The notes under the pieces: generated by a model
The model's database searches: none
Told to the model about the DNA's origin: nothing
What the model saw: the letters and a program-made list of their open reading frames with translations, nothing else
Part shown: piece after piece, positions 25,993 through 36,855 of the stretch
Layout of the letters: each line of letters begins with the position of its first letter
How positions within the stretch are numbered: position 1 is the stretch's first letter
DNA from: Philonthus cognatus
Lineage: Eukaryota; Arthropoda; Insecta; Coleoptera; Staphylinidae
Assembly (NCBI GenBank): GCA_932526585.2
Contig: OW052245.1
Span: forward strand, 29,531,782-29,595,781
Direction: 5' to 3'
DNA: 64,000 nt
Position numbers and translations under genes: made by a program

Positions 25993-26819
25993 ATAAGAAG
26001 CTTCGTCGGGACTAACTTCAGCTCCAGGGTGCTAAGTGGGTTAATGGATAATAGATGAGATTTTGTATTCATTTATTTCTTTGCGTTTCGAGTTAATTAT
26101 TTAATCTAATTAGTGATACTTAATTCTGATTATTAAGTCATTTGATATGAATTCACGAAAAAATATGCATAAATTAATTAAATTGCTAGAAATACCACGT
26201 AAAATATAAAATCTGTTCATCATAGCACTAACCTTACAATAGTTTTAATTTCGTAGTATGTTAAACAATGCAAACGATTGTTTAAAAACCACTGAAACCG
26301 TAAATACAAGCGGAAGTAAGCAATTAGGTTACAAATGACTATTAACATACACTTAGAGAAATACTTAGCCAAAAACATGTTATATTTTTCAACAAAGTAT
26401 CCACTTAATCATCTAATAATCCATTTGGAAAAAGTTCACTGCTATTTTATGCTTTCCCACATAAGTTTATGTAACTTAATTACTGACTTTCTCTCGTAAG
26501 AAATGTTGTATAAAAAATCATGATACTGTATAAAAATATAACAAAATCACTAAAGCACATGAAAATTGGCAAACAATAATTAAAACGAATACTTTTAATA
26601 GGCACGTACAACAGGGGTTGGCTCGCGGGCTTGAGCCGCTCTTCATACTAACTAAATAAATTAATTAACTAACAATCGTTATGGGTTTAAGAGTCCGTAC
26701 ATTATCTATATAATTTGCCATTTATTAAGAATTGCAAAATATGTATCATTCAAATATTCAAAAAAATCATCATCATTGAAGACAGGAAAAGATTACTCTA
26801 ATTTTTTTGATTTTTTTAA

Positions 26820-27260
26820 CTTGAGATTAAACGTAAGAAGTATATTTTGAACTTAATAATCATAATTCATAAGTAAAATTTCGAGTTTAGGAAAGCCTGA
26901 AAATTTGGTTTGGAAGCGAAGCGAACAAACCAAATTTTCAGGCTTGTTTAATCTCCAAAGTTTTACTCTATGCGCCACGCGTACACAACACTGAATTAAA
27001 TTGATGTTCAAAATATACTGACAAACCAGTATCTCAAAGCAGTATACTTTAAACTTCACTGTAATTCAGAGCTTTATACGCGTGGCGCATGAAGTAAAAT
27101 TTCGAGTTTAATAAAGACTAAACATTTTGTGCGGTCGCTTCGCCTTGCTACGCGACTATGTCATATTTTCAGGCGTTTCTAAACTCAGGCTTATCTAAAC
27201 TCGAAATTTTACTTTATGCTTAACCAAGGAATAAAAACACTCGCTAGAAACCTCAATTTG
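26820..27260. mobile_element. Nested-palindrome element, two hairpins
   Basis: First hairpin has loop GAAGCGAAGCGAA, the central AATTAAATTGATGTTCAAAA / ATACTTTAAACTTCACTGTA part joins the second, whose loop is CGGTCGCTTCGCCTTGC. It ends in CCAAGGAATAAAAACACTCG. The expected right subterminal motif (TATACTTAATAGAAAAACTC) appears only at about 27510-27535, so about 230 bp may have been inserted at 27262-27490. Confidence 0.6.
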
Positions 27261-28017
27261 TACCACCAGTGAAAATAAAATTTTGGGACAAGTAAATTTT
27301 TTTTAGTGCGTGTCAAACTTTGAATTTGTCAGTTAATGATCATTTAATGGGTGATAAGTAGAAATCTCTTTCATTTAAGTGTTTCGATAACCATATTATA
27401 ACCTTTCCTTAAAATACCTGACTTAAACGGTACACATTTGGTGCTGTTTGACATTATCAAATTTTCGATTAGTCTTAACATTTTATGTTTACAGATGGTA
27501 CGTATTGGGATATTTATACTTAATAGAAAAACTCCATGTATATAATTTCAGTTATAAAAAGCGGTATAAGTTTGAAATTACTTATCTACGTTACAACAAA
27601 ATACGAATTTCGATTGTATTGAACTGACCAGCCAAATTTAATCTGAAACGTTTGATTTCGTACATAATAAGCATTTTGAATAGATGCTGCTTATCTCATC
27701 AATTCATCACGTTGACTGCTAGAGGGGCATTTTCGTTAGCTGGCCGTGGGCGCTTTGAATGCTAGTTACGCCTTTGCGTGAGATGTTTATTTTGGAAATT
27801 AAGTTCTCTGTTTCTCCCCTATTTAAGCAGTGTTCTTATAATATTAAAGAGTTCAATATTTTATAAGAAGGGTTAAACCTCTTAAAAACATGAAATATAA
27901 ATGTCGACATCAAGTAAATCTGGTAAGTTTGATTCAGGCATTGGAGAATCGATATTTCTAGGCCTTTTGAATTCGAGAAAATTAACTTACGCTTCTTACT
28001 GTTTGCACACTTTAAAC

Positions 28018-28226
28018 ATAATATATAAAATTACGAAAATGTTTTTCGTGTAAAATGCAAAAGAATAATAATATTTTAAGTATTTCATTGTATAATTCAA
28101 TATTGGGAGGTGTATTTGCACGCGAAGTAGTTGTTTCAATGAATATTTATTGTCTTGAGTTGTCTTAATAATTAAGACATATTGTTTGCATTTTACACGA
28201 AAAAACATTTTCGTAATTTTATACAT
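28018..28226. mobile_element. 209-bp foldback MITE related to 23889-24687
   Basis: Ends ATATATAAAATTACGAAAAT and ATTTTCGTAATTTTATACAT are inverted repeats. Internal blocks GGGAGGTGTATTTGCACG and TATTTATTGTCTTGAGTTGT match the right arm of the 800-bp foldback, so this looks like a derivative that keeps the ends and part of one arm. Confidence 0.75.
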
Positions 28227-28749
28227 TAGGCGAAATAATTACTATAAGCAAGAGCGCATATAAGAACCAGGGCTATGGAGTCGATACATGAATCATAAAT
28301 TTCTGATTTACTTTGAAAATTTTAGAAAGAAAACAATATATTTACCGCAATTACATCTAAATAATGACCTAAAATTAAAAAAAAAACAATCATTCTGCTT
28401 ATTCAGGACAAGTATGAGTTTTGCATAGATCAGTGTTGGCAAACCTATGACTCACTGCTATATTCTGTAAAATAAAAAAAAAATAAAAAAATACATACAT
28501 GAAATCAGTGGCTAAAATATATTTGCTTACAAATATAAACGATTTTTGTAACTGCAATTCAATGATCTTGTCTGATTACTTAGTTTTCAACTGATGACAC
28601 GTACGTTCCTTTCTCATTCAAACTATTTTATTCTTATAACTATTAATTTTAACATCATGATAGTTTTGGCCGTTACCACGTGGTAATCTATAGTAAAATT
28701 AAGTGAAACTATTACTATGTTTTTTATAACTTTTATTGATTTATATATA

Positions 28750-30386
28750 CCGGGTATTGACTTGGCGGACGCAACATAGGAAATTGCATGTTAATTTTAA
28801 AGTGTTAAAATATTGGCTTCCCTATTTATTTTAGAGACAAAATGTATTTCACTTTTTTGTATAATATAAAATTCTAAATTTATAAATGTTCACGTTTACG
28901 TTTCTCTAAGTTGAAATGATTAAGAAAAAGTAATGTGATTTTATAAAAATAATGACATATCATGGAATTGATACAACAATTGCGGATATTCCCGGTTTCA
29001 ATTTAATTTAATTTAATTCAATTCAATTTAAAGCTTCAAACAAGTGTTTTCCATTCCCAGACTAAGCATGAAGTAACATGTCGAGTTTAGAAAAGCGCTC
29101 GAAATTTTACTTTATGCACCACGCGTTAAAATACTATAATATAATTTATGTATATTCGAACTTCACTTAAAATCTGTGTTTTATACGCGTGGCGCATGAA
29201 GTAAAATTTTGAGTTTAGAAAAGCCCAGAAAATTTGTCTCGGGTCGCTGCGCGACCCGAGACAAATTTTCACGGGGCTTTTCTAAACTCGAAATTTTACT
29301 TCATGCTTAATCTGGGAGTGGAAAATACTCGTTTAAAGCTTCAAATTGAACTCTTTCAAAAATCAACGAATTTCAAAAAATTTACAGCTAAAATAATTAA
29401 GAAAAAGTAACGTGATAATAAAATAATGACATACCATGGAATTGATACAACAATCGCGGATATTCCCTGTTTTCTTTTTTAAATTCAATTTAAAGCTTTA
29501 AACAAGTGCTTTCCACTACTATACTAAGCATGAAGTAAAATTTCGAGTTTAGAAAAGCCCCGTGAAAATTTTTCGAGGGTAGCGCAGCGACCCGAGATAC
29601 ATTTTCTGAGCTTCTCTAAACTCGAAATTTTACTTTATGCGCCACGCGTATAAAACACTGAAATATTTTCAAATTTATGTATATTCGAACTTCACTTAAA
29701 ATCTGTTTTTATACGCGTGGCGCATAAAGTAAAATTTCGAGTTCAGAAAAGCCCCGTGAAAATTTGTCGAGGGTCGCGCAGCGACCCGAGACAAATTTTC
29801 ACGGGGCTTTTCTAAACTCGAAATTTTACGTCATGCTTAATCTGGGAGTGGAAAACACTCGTTTAAAGCTTCAAATTGAACTCTTTTAAAAATCAACGAA
29901 TGTCAGGAAGTGTACAGCTAAAATATTTAAGAAAAAGTAATGTGATTTTATAGAAATAATGACATACCATGGAATTGATACAACAATTGCGGATGTCAAA
30001 ATAGCACAAGATATTGCTGTTACTTAATTAACGACAAAAAACATAACGCAAACATCGTGATAGGTGTGGTCTGCATAATAGCACATTATTATAAGGATTA
30101 TTTCTTGTAAAGTGTAAATCATTTCGAAAACATTTACTTTAATCAAGTGACTGCGATATCTTTTGCCATTTTGACATCTGCAATTGTTGTTTATATTCCA
30201 TGGCATGTCATTATATTTATAAAATCACATTACTTTTTCTTAATTATTTTAACTTTGGGAAACGTAAAGTGATAAACGTGAACGCGAATGAATTCAGAAT
30301 TGTTCCCACTACAAAAAAGGTAAAATTTGAACATTTCAAAATTTACATGGGATTTCCTATGTTGCGTCCTCCAAGTCAACACTCGG
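28750..30386. mobile_element. Full-length CCGGGT-ended non-autonomous element with nested hairpins
   Basis: TA, then CCGGGTATTGACTTGGCGGA at the left; TCCTCCAAGTCAACACTCGG, then TA at the right (1,637 bp). Terminal inverted repeats run about 235 bp. Between them are at least four hairpin blocks with GCCC..GGGC bases and GTCTCGGGTCGC..GCGACCCGAGAC stems. The segment 29990-30190 (AAAATAGCACAAGATATTGC...) is shared with 10233-12376. No transposase. TA target sites suggest mobilisation by a Tc1/mariner-type or similar enzyme (inference). Confidence 0.8.
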
Positions 30387-30432
30387 TATACAGTTGTAAC
30401 ATAAATATTTTTACGATTTGAGTTGCAACAGG

Positions 30433-30473
30433 GTGAGTGTCATTATCAAGTATACTTGATAATGACATTCACA
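30433..30473. repeat. Perfect 28-bp palindrome
   Basis: GTCATTATCAAGTA followed by TACTTGATAATGAC (30439-30466), with weaker pairing outside (GTGAG / CATTCAC). It sits directly right of the CCGGGT element. Confidence 0.7.
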
Positions 30474-31247
30474 CTGTCGAAACTTAAGTCATAAAAATAT
30501 GTATATGTAACATCTGTATATGTTCGAAATTCGATTAAAAATCGGCTCAACAACTGGCAGAACAGTGGACTGTGAAAGTTCCTTGAGCTCGAACAATATT
30601 ATTTTTACACCTGGATTTGATAGCATAGGAAAGTTCTTAAATCTTCTTACTTAGCTGGACAATTTATCTCACTTTCAGGTTGAAAAGGGTTATCAGAAAA
30701 AATACACATCAACAAGCTTTAATCGATTTATTAAAGATCAGCTCAATGTCAATCAAAGGAATAAAGCACCAAAAATAGTTGTAATATTTATTTAGAATTC
30801 AAACAAAATAAAATCAACGAGTTCAACAAAATATAAATTCTCTTAATAAAATTAAATTCAGTCTTTTAAGCCTTAAATATAATTAGAACACAATCAATAA
30901 TTCTCAGAGATCAGAAACAACAACGAACACTTCAAGTTTCAATAATAGTTACCCAAATCTGAATTAGAGAGGTTTTCCTCTTCATTAAGTTACAGTATTT
31001 AAACTCAATCGGCTTCACCGCAAATACAATAGAAATACAAAACTTAATATAACACATGCAAGTGTTAGCGTAGATACTCACTTGTATCTTTAATGAAAAT
31101 TCTCGCTAACCTAACCACCAGAACAAATTAGCTATGATTCTGTCCTGTCAGTCTTTAATTTAGTTAATACTGATTAATGTACTCGCAAAGTCCCTAGTAA
31201 AGGTTTGTTGATAGAATCAGGATCTTCGAAATGAGAACCCAACAAAT

Positions 31248-31528
31248 CCGCGAGGTTCCCCACGTATTTATTGAACTATCAGATCTGCTGACTTATTTGA
31301 CTGAAGTAAAAGAGCTGGTGCATTGAATTCCGCAAGGTACCCCACGTGCATCAAGTACCTCAACTCCAATACCCCAAATCAAACGGTCAGAAGGTAAAAG
31401 GGGAGAAAACTAAGAACTCTCTAGTTCCGCGAGGTTCCCCACGTGCGTAAAGAGCTGTTAGCGTTCAATAGTTATCTGATTAAAGTAAAACAGACAATGC
31501 ACACTGATTTCCGCTAGGTGCCCCACGT
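31248..31528. repeat. Short tandem array with a repeated CCGCGAGGTTCCCCACGT motif
   Basis: Variants of the 18-bp motif start at 31248, 31330, 31427 and 31511. Alternating spacing (82, 97, 84 bp) and matching neighbours show two units of about 180 bp, each with two motif copies. Confidence 0.65.
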
Positions 31529-31696
31529 TCCTCATGTGCATTAAACTGATCCCTCAAATCAAGACACTTTACAGGGTGAAGGTAAAATGTTTAGAGTGTG
31601 AACTCTGCGAGTTGGTAAAATTAATAAAACAAGACAAAATCAAAATATGAAAGTTCACTGTCAAAGTGGTTGAAATCAATTAAATCAAAAATAAAT

Positions 31697-31699
<3 letters not shown>

Positions 31700-31762
<63 letters not shown>
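31700..31762. repeat. (TA)n microsatellite
   Basis: An uninterrupted TA dinucleotide run of about 31 units. Confidence 0.97.
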
Positions 31763-31764
<2 letters not shown>

Positions 31765-32626
31765 GTGTGGTGGCAGACTCCAAACGAAACTCACTCTTTC
31801 TACGAACTAGCCGAAAATTAATTACTAAAATTTTCTAAGTGTAGAAAGAATTAAAATGAAAATAAGACTAAGTGTTGAGAAGTGAAATGTGAACAATTGC
31901 ACTAAGTCCGGTTGGAGAGAGTTTCGTTGCGAGTCTGCTGCTGATGGTGGAGTTTTCAAGGCGAGCGAGAATTCTGAAGAATTACGGCTCCGTCCGGCGC
32001 TTTTATGACCGGCCGCAGCGGTGGGGACCGCGAGTCGAGTGGGAGAGGCGCGCGCGCCGCTCCGACTCGCCTGGCGCACGACCACGCGGACACCGCGTGA
32101 TCGCCAGATGTTCATTTTATCCTAAAAAATAGATCGAAAATTGATAAGTTATAATTATAATGAAAATAATACAATCCAAAGGACAATGAAATAAACGTTT
32201 TAAATTTTAACAAAATAATAAGGAAAATTTAATCATAATTTTTAACAGTATATATATAAATTAATAAAAGTGGTGAGGAATATAGTAATAGTTTCATTTA
32301 ATTTTAATATTAGTTTTAGATACTCACTATGTCAACACAAGCAGCGATTTAATTTAAACCAACTGAATCTGGTTCAAGATCTTATCATAAATAAAACCAC
32401 TAGAGGTTTATTATTTTTCAGTAATTTCCGAAAAGTTTGTTGTTTACTAATTTAACGAGAACAAAGTAAGTCATGTCCATTCGCGAGACCGTAGGTCAAG
32501 CGATTTGGTGACTTTTCTCGAGTTAAATTTCCTAATATCAACAAAGTTTAAGTGGGATATTTAATTTTTTTTGTATAAAAATTTAAGTCGTGTGGTTTTT
32601 ATCATGATTATTTTATGAAAAGGCAT

Positions 32627-32672
32627 TTCTGGCACATTTGCACTAAAGGATATTTAGTGCAAATGTCTGAAA
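32627..32672. repeat. Short hairpin
   Basis: ACATTTGCACTAAA, 5-nt spacer, TTTAGTGCAAATGT (32634-32666); the pairing extends weakly outward (TTTC / GAAA). Possibly a MITE remnant. Confidence 0.55.
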
Positions 32673-33329
32673 CAAATTTTGAAGGAAAATAAAAAATGAC
32701 CTTATTATTTAATGGTTTAAATGTCATAAGCTCGTATTTTGTGGGACAGAAGATCAATATTTTTTAAAATTTATACTTAGTTTTTTTATTCTTGTTATCA
32801 ATGCGAGACATCTTAATTAATTTAATTCGTAAAACGAACGCTCTTAGCTTGCGACGTTTTGATTTGATTTTTGTGTGAGTTGAGTTTCTATGATCAATTG
32901 TATGAGGAGAGAGTTTTTCCATTTATAAAAACTTTCACGGTCTACACGTAGGGACCATAAAGACACAACGCAAATAGTTTTTGTAGTTTTTGTCTTACAA
33001 ATTAGAAAAAATCATTTACACTTTATTTAGTAATATTTTTTATGATTCTTTTCGATTCTTTTCTTTAATATAAAGTACGCATATCACGATTTTTGATGTA
33101 AATGTTTAGACGTTTGTTGTTTTTATAAAATCTTCCAATTTGATGCTGTTACCGGCGTTTTATCGAAAACGTCGTAACTTGATTATTTTGTTCACATTCG
33201 CGAAAACATCGGACTCCATTTGTTTTGCTCATTTCATCATAATCATTTTAATTTCAAATGATTCAAGTTCGTAAATATTCATTCGATGTTCTTTTGTATA
33301 TATTTTTTTCTTGTAAATATGTAAATTAG

Positions 33330-34140
33330 TCCAACATTGAATTCCCCCGAACGTGACCAACAATGACGACTTGCAAACCACCCCATCATTAACCGCGCGA
33401 CCAGCACCGGCCGATGTTTACAACCCCGAGGAAGGTCATAAAATTCCGCACCTCCGAGGACCAGCGCCATAAAACCCACGGCGCGCTGTAGATGTTTACG
33501 ACCATGAAAACAAAGCCATTGGGCATTTCTCAAAATTTCGGGAAAACAGCGAGAACAAAGGTTTATGGTCGTAACATCTGCAGCACAAACTTCGACACGC
33601 CGGAGCAGTCGGAAACCAGAGGCCCAAAACTTTTTGGCCTCAGCTAAATATGAAAACTCCACCCTCTGCTTCTTCCACCACGTTCTCGACCAATCACCGT
33701 CACCCCCAAGATACATGGCGGGGGTGAAGACAGCGGTGGTTGGGAAGATAAGAGACAGCGGAAGACAGAGGAAAGGCAGTACAGTTGATTCGGTCATCAC
33801 AAGTCAGTCGAACTCCAGACATCAAGTGCAAAAATGCATTCAGGATACATGAAGTGAAGTTCGAAGTTTTATCAAGTGAAGTTTTCATCATTAGTAAGTC
33901 GTCGCGTACCTATAAGTTGTCGGTGTCATTATTCATTGAATCGTCACATCACGTTCGTTCAATTTCATTCATTTGTTCATTTCATATATTTTTATCATCG
34001 TTCATTTTATCATTGTTTGTTTAGCTTAATTATTGTATTTCTGTGTTCATTTGTTTAATTCATTACATTTTTGTTGGTCCTTTTTTTTCTGTTAATAAAT
34101 TTTAAGTGTTGTTTTTTTCAAAACAATAGTCATTTTAAAT
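33330..34140. other. Less AT-rich block with promoter-like features, unclassified
   Basis: 33330-33800 is far richer in G+C than its surroundings. It contains an inverted repeat (GTAGATGTTTACGACCAT near 33487 with ATGGTCGTAACATCTGCAGC near 33566) and is open on the minus strand for 173 codons (33279-33800) with no recognisable domain. It could be a solo LTR or other transposon end, or a regulatory segment; I cannot decide. Confidence 0.3.
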
Positions 34141-34349
34141 TCATACAAAATTCAAACAACCTTTTTTGTATACAATAAAAATGAGTGCCTTTTGACCAAG
34201 GATATTTCGGTAAGTCAATTTATTATTATTATTTTGTGTGTGACCAATCCTGAGCCACCGGAGTTGTTACGGAGGAACGTCGTTAGTGCATAACTAATGC
34301 TCTTTATAAAAATTAGCACAACAGCAAACGACGTCCCGCACCCCGATAA

Positions 34350-34640
34350 CAATGCTTTTAACGAGTGTTTCCAATCACAGATTATGCATAAAGTAAAATT
34401 TGGAGTTTAGAAAAACCTTAAAATTTGGTTTGGTCCCTCCGCGAAGCGGAGCGGCCAAACCAAATTTTCAGACTTTTCTAAACTCGAAATATTACTTCTT
34501 GCGCCACGCGCATAAAATACTAATTTAATGTGAAGTTCAAAATATGTATTGCTTAAGTTTGATCTTATGTTAATTAATTTACAAATGTTTGTAGGGAATA
34601 TGTTAAAGTATACTTAAAAAAAATCACTGTATGTATCTAA
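34350..34640. mobile_element. Nested-palindrome MITE, single hairpin
   Basis: AACGAGTGTTTCCAATCACA, hairpin with stem GGTTTGGTCCCTCCGCG / CGGAGCGGCCAAACC, then CGCCACGCGCATAAAATACT. The right subterminal AAGTATACTTAAAAAAAATC, ACTG, TA lies at 34604-34632. Confidence 0.6.
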
Positions 34641-35596
34641 AGATAATTTTAAAACGTAACTCAAGGGGTTAGGAAATCGTGACATATTTAAACAATTATT
34701 TGTTTACAAAACCATTTCTAAAATACAACAATTATGAAATATTGTAATAATTCCCAAGGACAATTATTACATAATTATTCAGTAATAATCGTAGAATTAC
34801 AAACAGCTTTTTAGATAAATTTTATTAGTTCACATATTTAGAACATACAATACAGTTTAATTTGGTTCCGAATAAAATTGAATTTAGTAAATTAAAATTA
34901 AAAACTAGAAAAAAAAAACACTAAAAACTAATACTAGGCTAAATCTTAATTCATTATAAATAAAATTAGGTGAATTTAAAAACATTTTTTTGCGGATAAA
35001 CAAATTAGACGGTTAAACTTCGGAGTATCAGAAACACAGTTCGAATATACATTTTAAAATTGCACATATTATACATTTTAATAATGTAAAATCAGTTAAA
35101 CAATTGTATTTAATGTGTAATTTGTATCATTAATAAAGCTGCTAACAAACTCAACTCTCTTTAATTGTTGTACTTAATACCTAATATTAGTATAGTAATG
35201 TGATAATTAACCTAATAATCAATTTACTTTTAATATCAGCATTTTAATTAATTCAAAAAAAGTTTCGAATTGACTTTTTTATTAAATTACACATACTCTG
35301 GAGCGCGTCCTCATCCAATATTAAAGATTAACAAAGTCCGTAAACGAACCTTCGGGAAACCTTATCAGAAACTGCGCCGTTAAATGGCGCTGAATTAATA
35401 ATGGGCCTAATTTGGCCGTATTGAAAGTAAACCTCTTAAATTAGCCAACGGAGTATAGTTTGGACGGCGGCCACAATACGGCCTCTTGATTTATTAATCA
35501 CCGGCCGGGCGGAATATAATAGATTCTGGATTTCAGAATGAATATTAATCAATTTGTTGATATAACGATGATAATTTGTGAATTTGTGTGTTTCAG

Positions 35597-35741
35597 TACT
35601 CGGAACAGAACAACCAGAGTCTGAGCATATTGTCCTTCGTGCCGGTGATCGATGACGATGGAAAATACTTAACCTGCAGGGCGGAAAATCCCTCCATACC
35701 AGACAGCGCCCTGGAAGATAAGTGGAGACTCAACGTCCAGT
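35597..35741 (+). CDS. Sidestep-family gene, exon d: C-terminal half of the Ig domain begun in exon c
   Basis: The acceptor is GTGTTTCAG and the donor GTAAGT at 35742. It encodes YSEQNNQSLSILSFVPVIDD, then DGKYLTCRAENPSIPDSALE and DKWRLNVQ (fragment residues 156-203), plus the first base of a tyrosine codon. The D-x-G-x-Y-x-x-C motif gives the F strand, with Cys182 pairing with Cys129 of exon c. Asn161 lies in an N-Q-S sequon, a possible glycosylation site. NPSIPDSALEDKWRLNV is one of the most conserved stretches of Side proteins. Entry is phase 0 and exit phase 1. About 250 bp of less AT-rich, non-repetitive intron sequence lies directly upstream. Confidence 0.92.
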
Positions 35742-36024
35742 GTAAGTGTACTCGTGCTCAATACAAAGAACACCTTTTCAAATCTTAGCCGCTAATGGAT
35801 AATATTTCATGCGGAGGGTTTTGCTTGAAAGGATTTTTGCGTCTTTATGAAATATTTTACAAAGCGCTTACTGTGTTGTAAGTTTTTCAAATAGTTTTCA
35901 TGTCCCTCTCTTTTAATTGAATTGTTTTATTTTATTATAAAATCAATACAAAATTATTTCTATAGGATTACTTTAGATAAACAGCCACAATCCTATCCCA
36001 AATTACTATTGTTGATATGAACAT

Positions 36025-36135
36025 ACAGGGAATAAAAATGTTCAGGCTTCTGTAAACTAGCAATTTTACTTTATGCTTAATCAAGGAACGGTACTACTCA
36101 TTAAAGCCTTGGATTAAAAGATTTTATAAAATGTT
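36025..36135. repeat. Nested-palindrome family, right-arm fragment
   Basis: TGTTCAGGCTTCTGTAAACT, ATTTTACTTTATGCTTAATC and AAGGAACGGTACTACTCATT: one arm only. Confidence 0.5.
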
Positions 36136-36264
36136 CCTGTGTATTTAGGATTTTGTTGCATAGATTTTTTTAACTTTTTTTTAATTATGATATCCTTGCA
36201 TAGAAACGTACCGTCAAATTTCTAACATTTTTTGTACATTTCTCGCATTATGTTAGGGTTAGGT

Positions 36265-36462
36265 AAGGTTAGTTACCCGCTATGTAGTTAGATTAGATGG
36301 TAGTTTCTTATGCTTTATAGTACTTGACTATAGATTATGAATTGTTTAATTTATAGTATAACAATTTATAATCTATAATTCAGTAACCTAGCTTTGTTCT
36401 ATAAAGTTTCAAAAACTGCCATCAAACCTAACTACATAGCGGACAACTACCCCCACTTAACC
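36265..36462. mobile_element. Small MITE with about 80-bp inverted arms
   Basis: CCCGCTATGTAGTTAGATTA at the left is matched by TAACTACATAGCGGACAACT at the right. Pairing continues inward through GATGGTAGTTT / AAACTGCCATC to ATAGATTATGAATTG / CAATTTATAATCTAT around 36330-36375. No ORF. Confidence 0.65.
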
Positions 36463-36466
36463 CATT

Positions 36467-36492
36467 AAGCGCCATTGACGCAATATAGCAAC
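36467..36492. repeat. Solitary piggyBac-like terminus (TTAA + CCCATTAAGCGCC)
   Basis: TTAA followed by CCCATTAAGCGCCATTGACG closely resembles the end of the piggyBac relic in this window (CCCATTAGCCGCCAATG at 58312-58296). No matching second end is seen nearby. Confidence 0.4.
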
Positions 36493-36604
36493 ATTATTTT
36501 TTTCTAATTACTAAATAAGTTAATTTAACCTGACTTGAAATGTGTGAAGCAAAATACAAATATTTTGTTTTTAAAATATTTTGATTATTACTTATTTAAA
36601 AGAA

Positions 36605-36855
36605 ATTGTTTAGTGTATTTCTAACTTCACAATATTTAAGTGTTTTATACGCTTGACGCATAAAGTAAAATTTTAAGTTTAGAAAAGCCTGATTTTAGAT
36701 ATCGACGCTTCGCCAAATGCAAATCCAAACGTTCAGGCTTTTCTAATTCGAAATTTTACTTCATGCGTCACGCGTATAAAGCACTTAAAACTGAACGATT
36801 TTATAAAACCGGAGAACACCTGAAAATTAACAGCGTATACATTAAGTTAAAAAAA
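36605..36855. repeat. Nested-palindrome family copy
   Basis: GTGTTTTATACGCTTGACGC, hairpin arms around a short GACGCTTCGCC loop, ACTTCATGCGTCACGCGTAT, then CTGAAAATTAACAGCGTATA. Confidence 0.55.

Larger units (their letters stand above)
30560..32115 (-). mobile_element. LTR-like or promoter-bearing repeat region (class uncertain)
   Basis: Read on the minus strand the block starts TGAACATCTGGCGATCACGC, is GC-rich for about 180 bp, has a TATA-like TCATAAAAGC (about 31999-32008) and then a long A/T-rich transcribed-like part with a (TA)n tract and a short tandem array (31248-31528). It ends ...GGAACTTTCACA near 30567. TG...CA ends and an internal promoter would fit an LTR, but I see no target duplication, no primer-binding site and no second LTR. 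Confidence 0.3.
19310..35596 (+). other. Intron between exons c and d
   Basis: GTAAGT...TTTCAG, 16,287 bp. It contains palindromic MITEs, an 800-bp foldback (23889-24687) and its 209-bp relative (28018-28226), the CCGGGT element (28750-30386), an LTR-like region (30560-32115) with a (TA)n tract, and a less AT-rich block at 33330-33800. I recognise nothing in 19400-20390, 20760-22290, 22490-23500, 24700-26800 or 34650-35280. The part 25560-26050 and the last 250 bp before exon d are unique-looking. Confidence 0.75.

Noticed and set aside
33279..33800. 173-codon minus-strand ORF, the longest in the window
   Set aside because: No recognisable domain, overlaps open frames on the other strand, and lies in a locally GC-rich block where long chance ORFs are expected.
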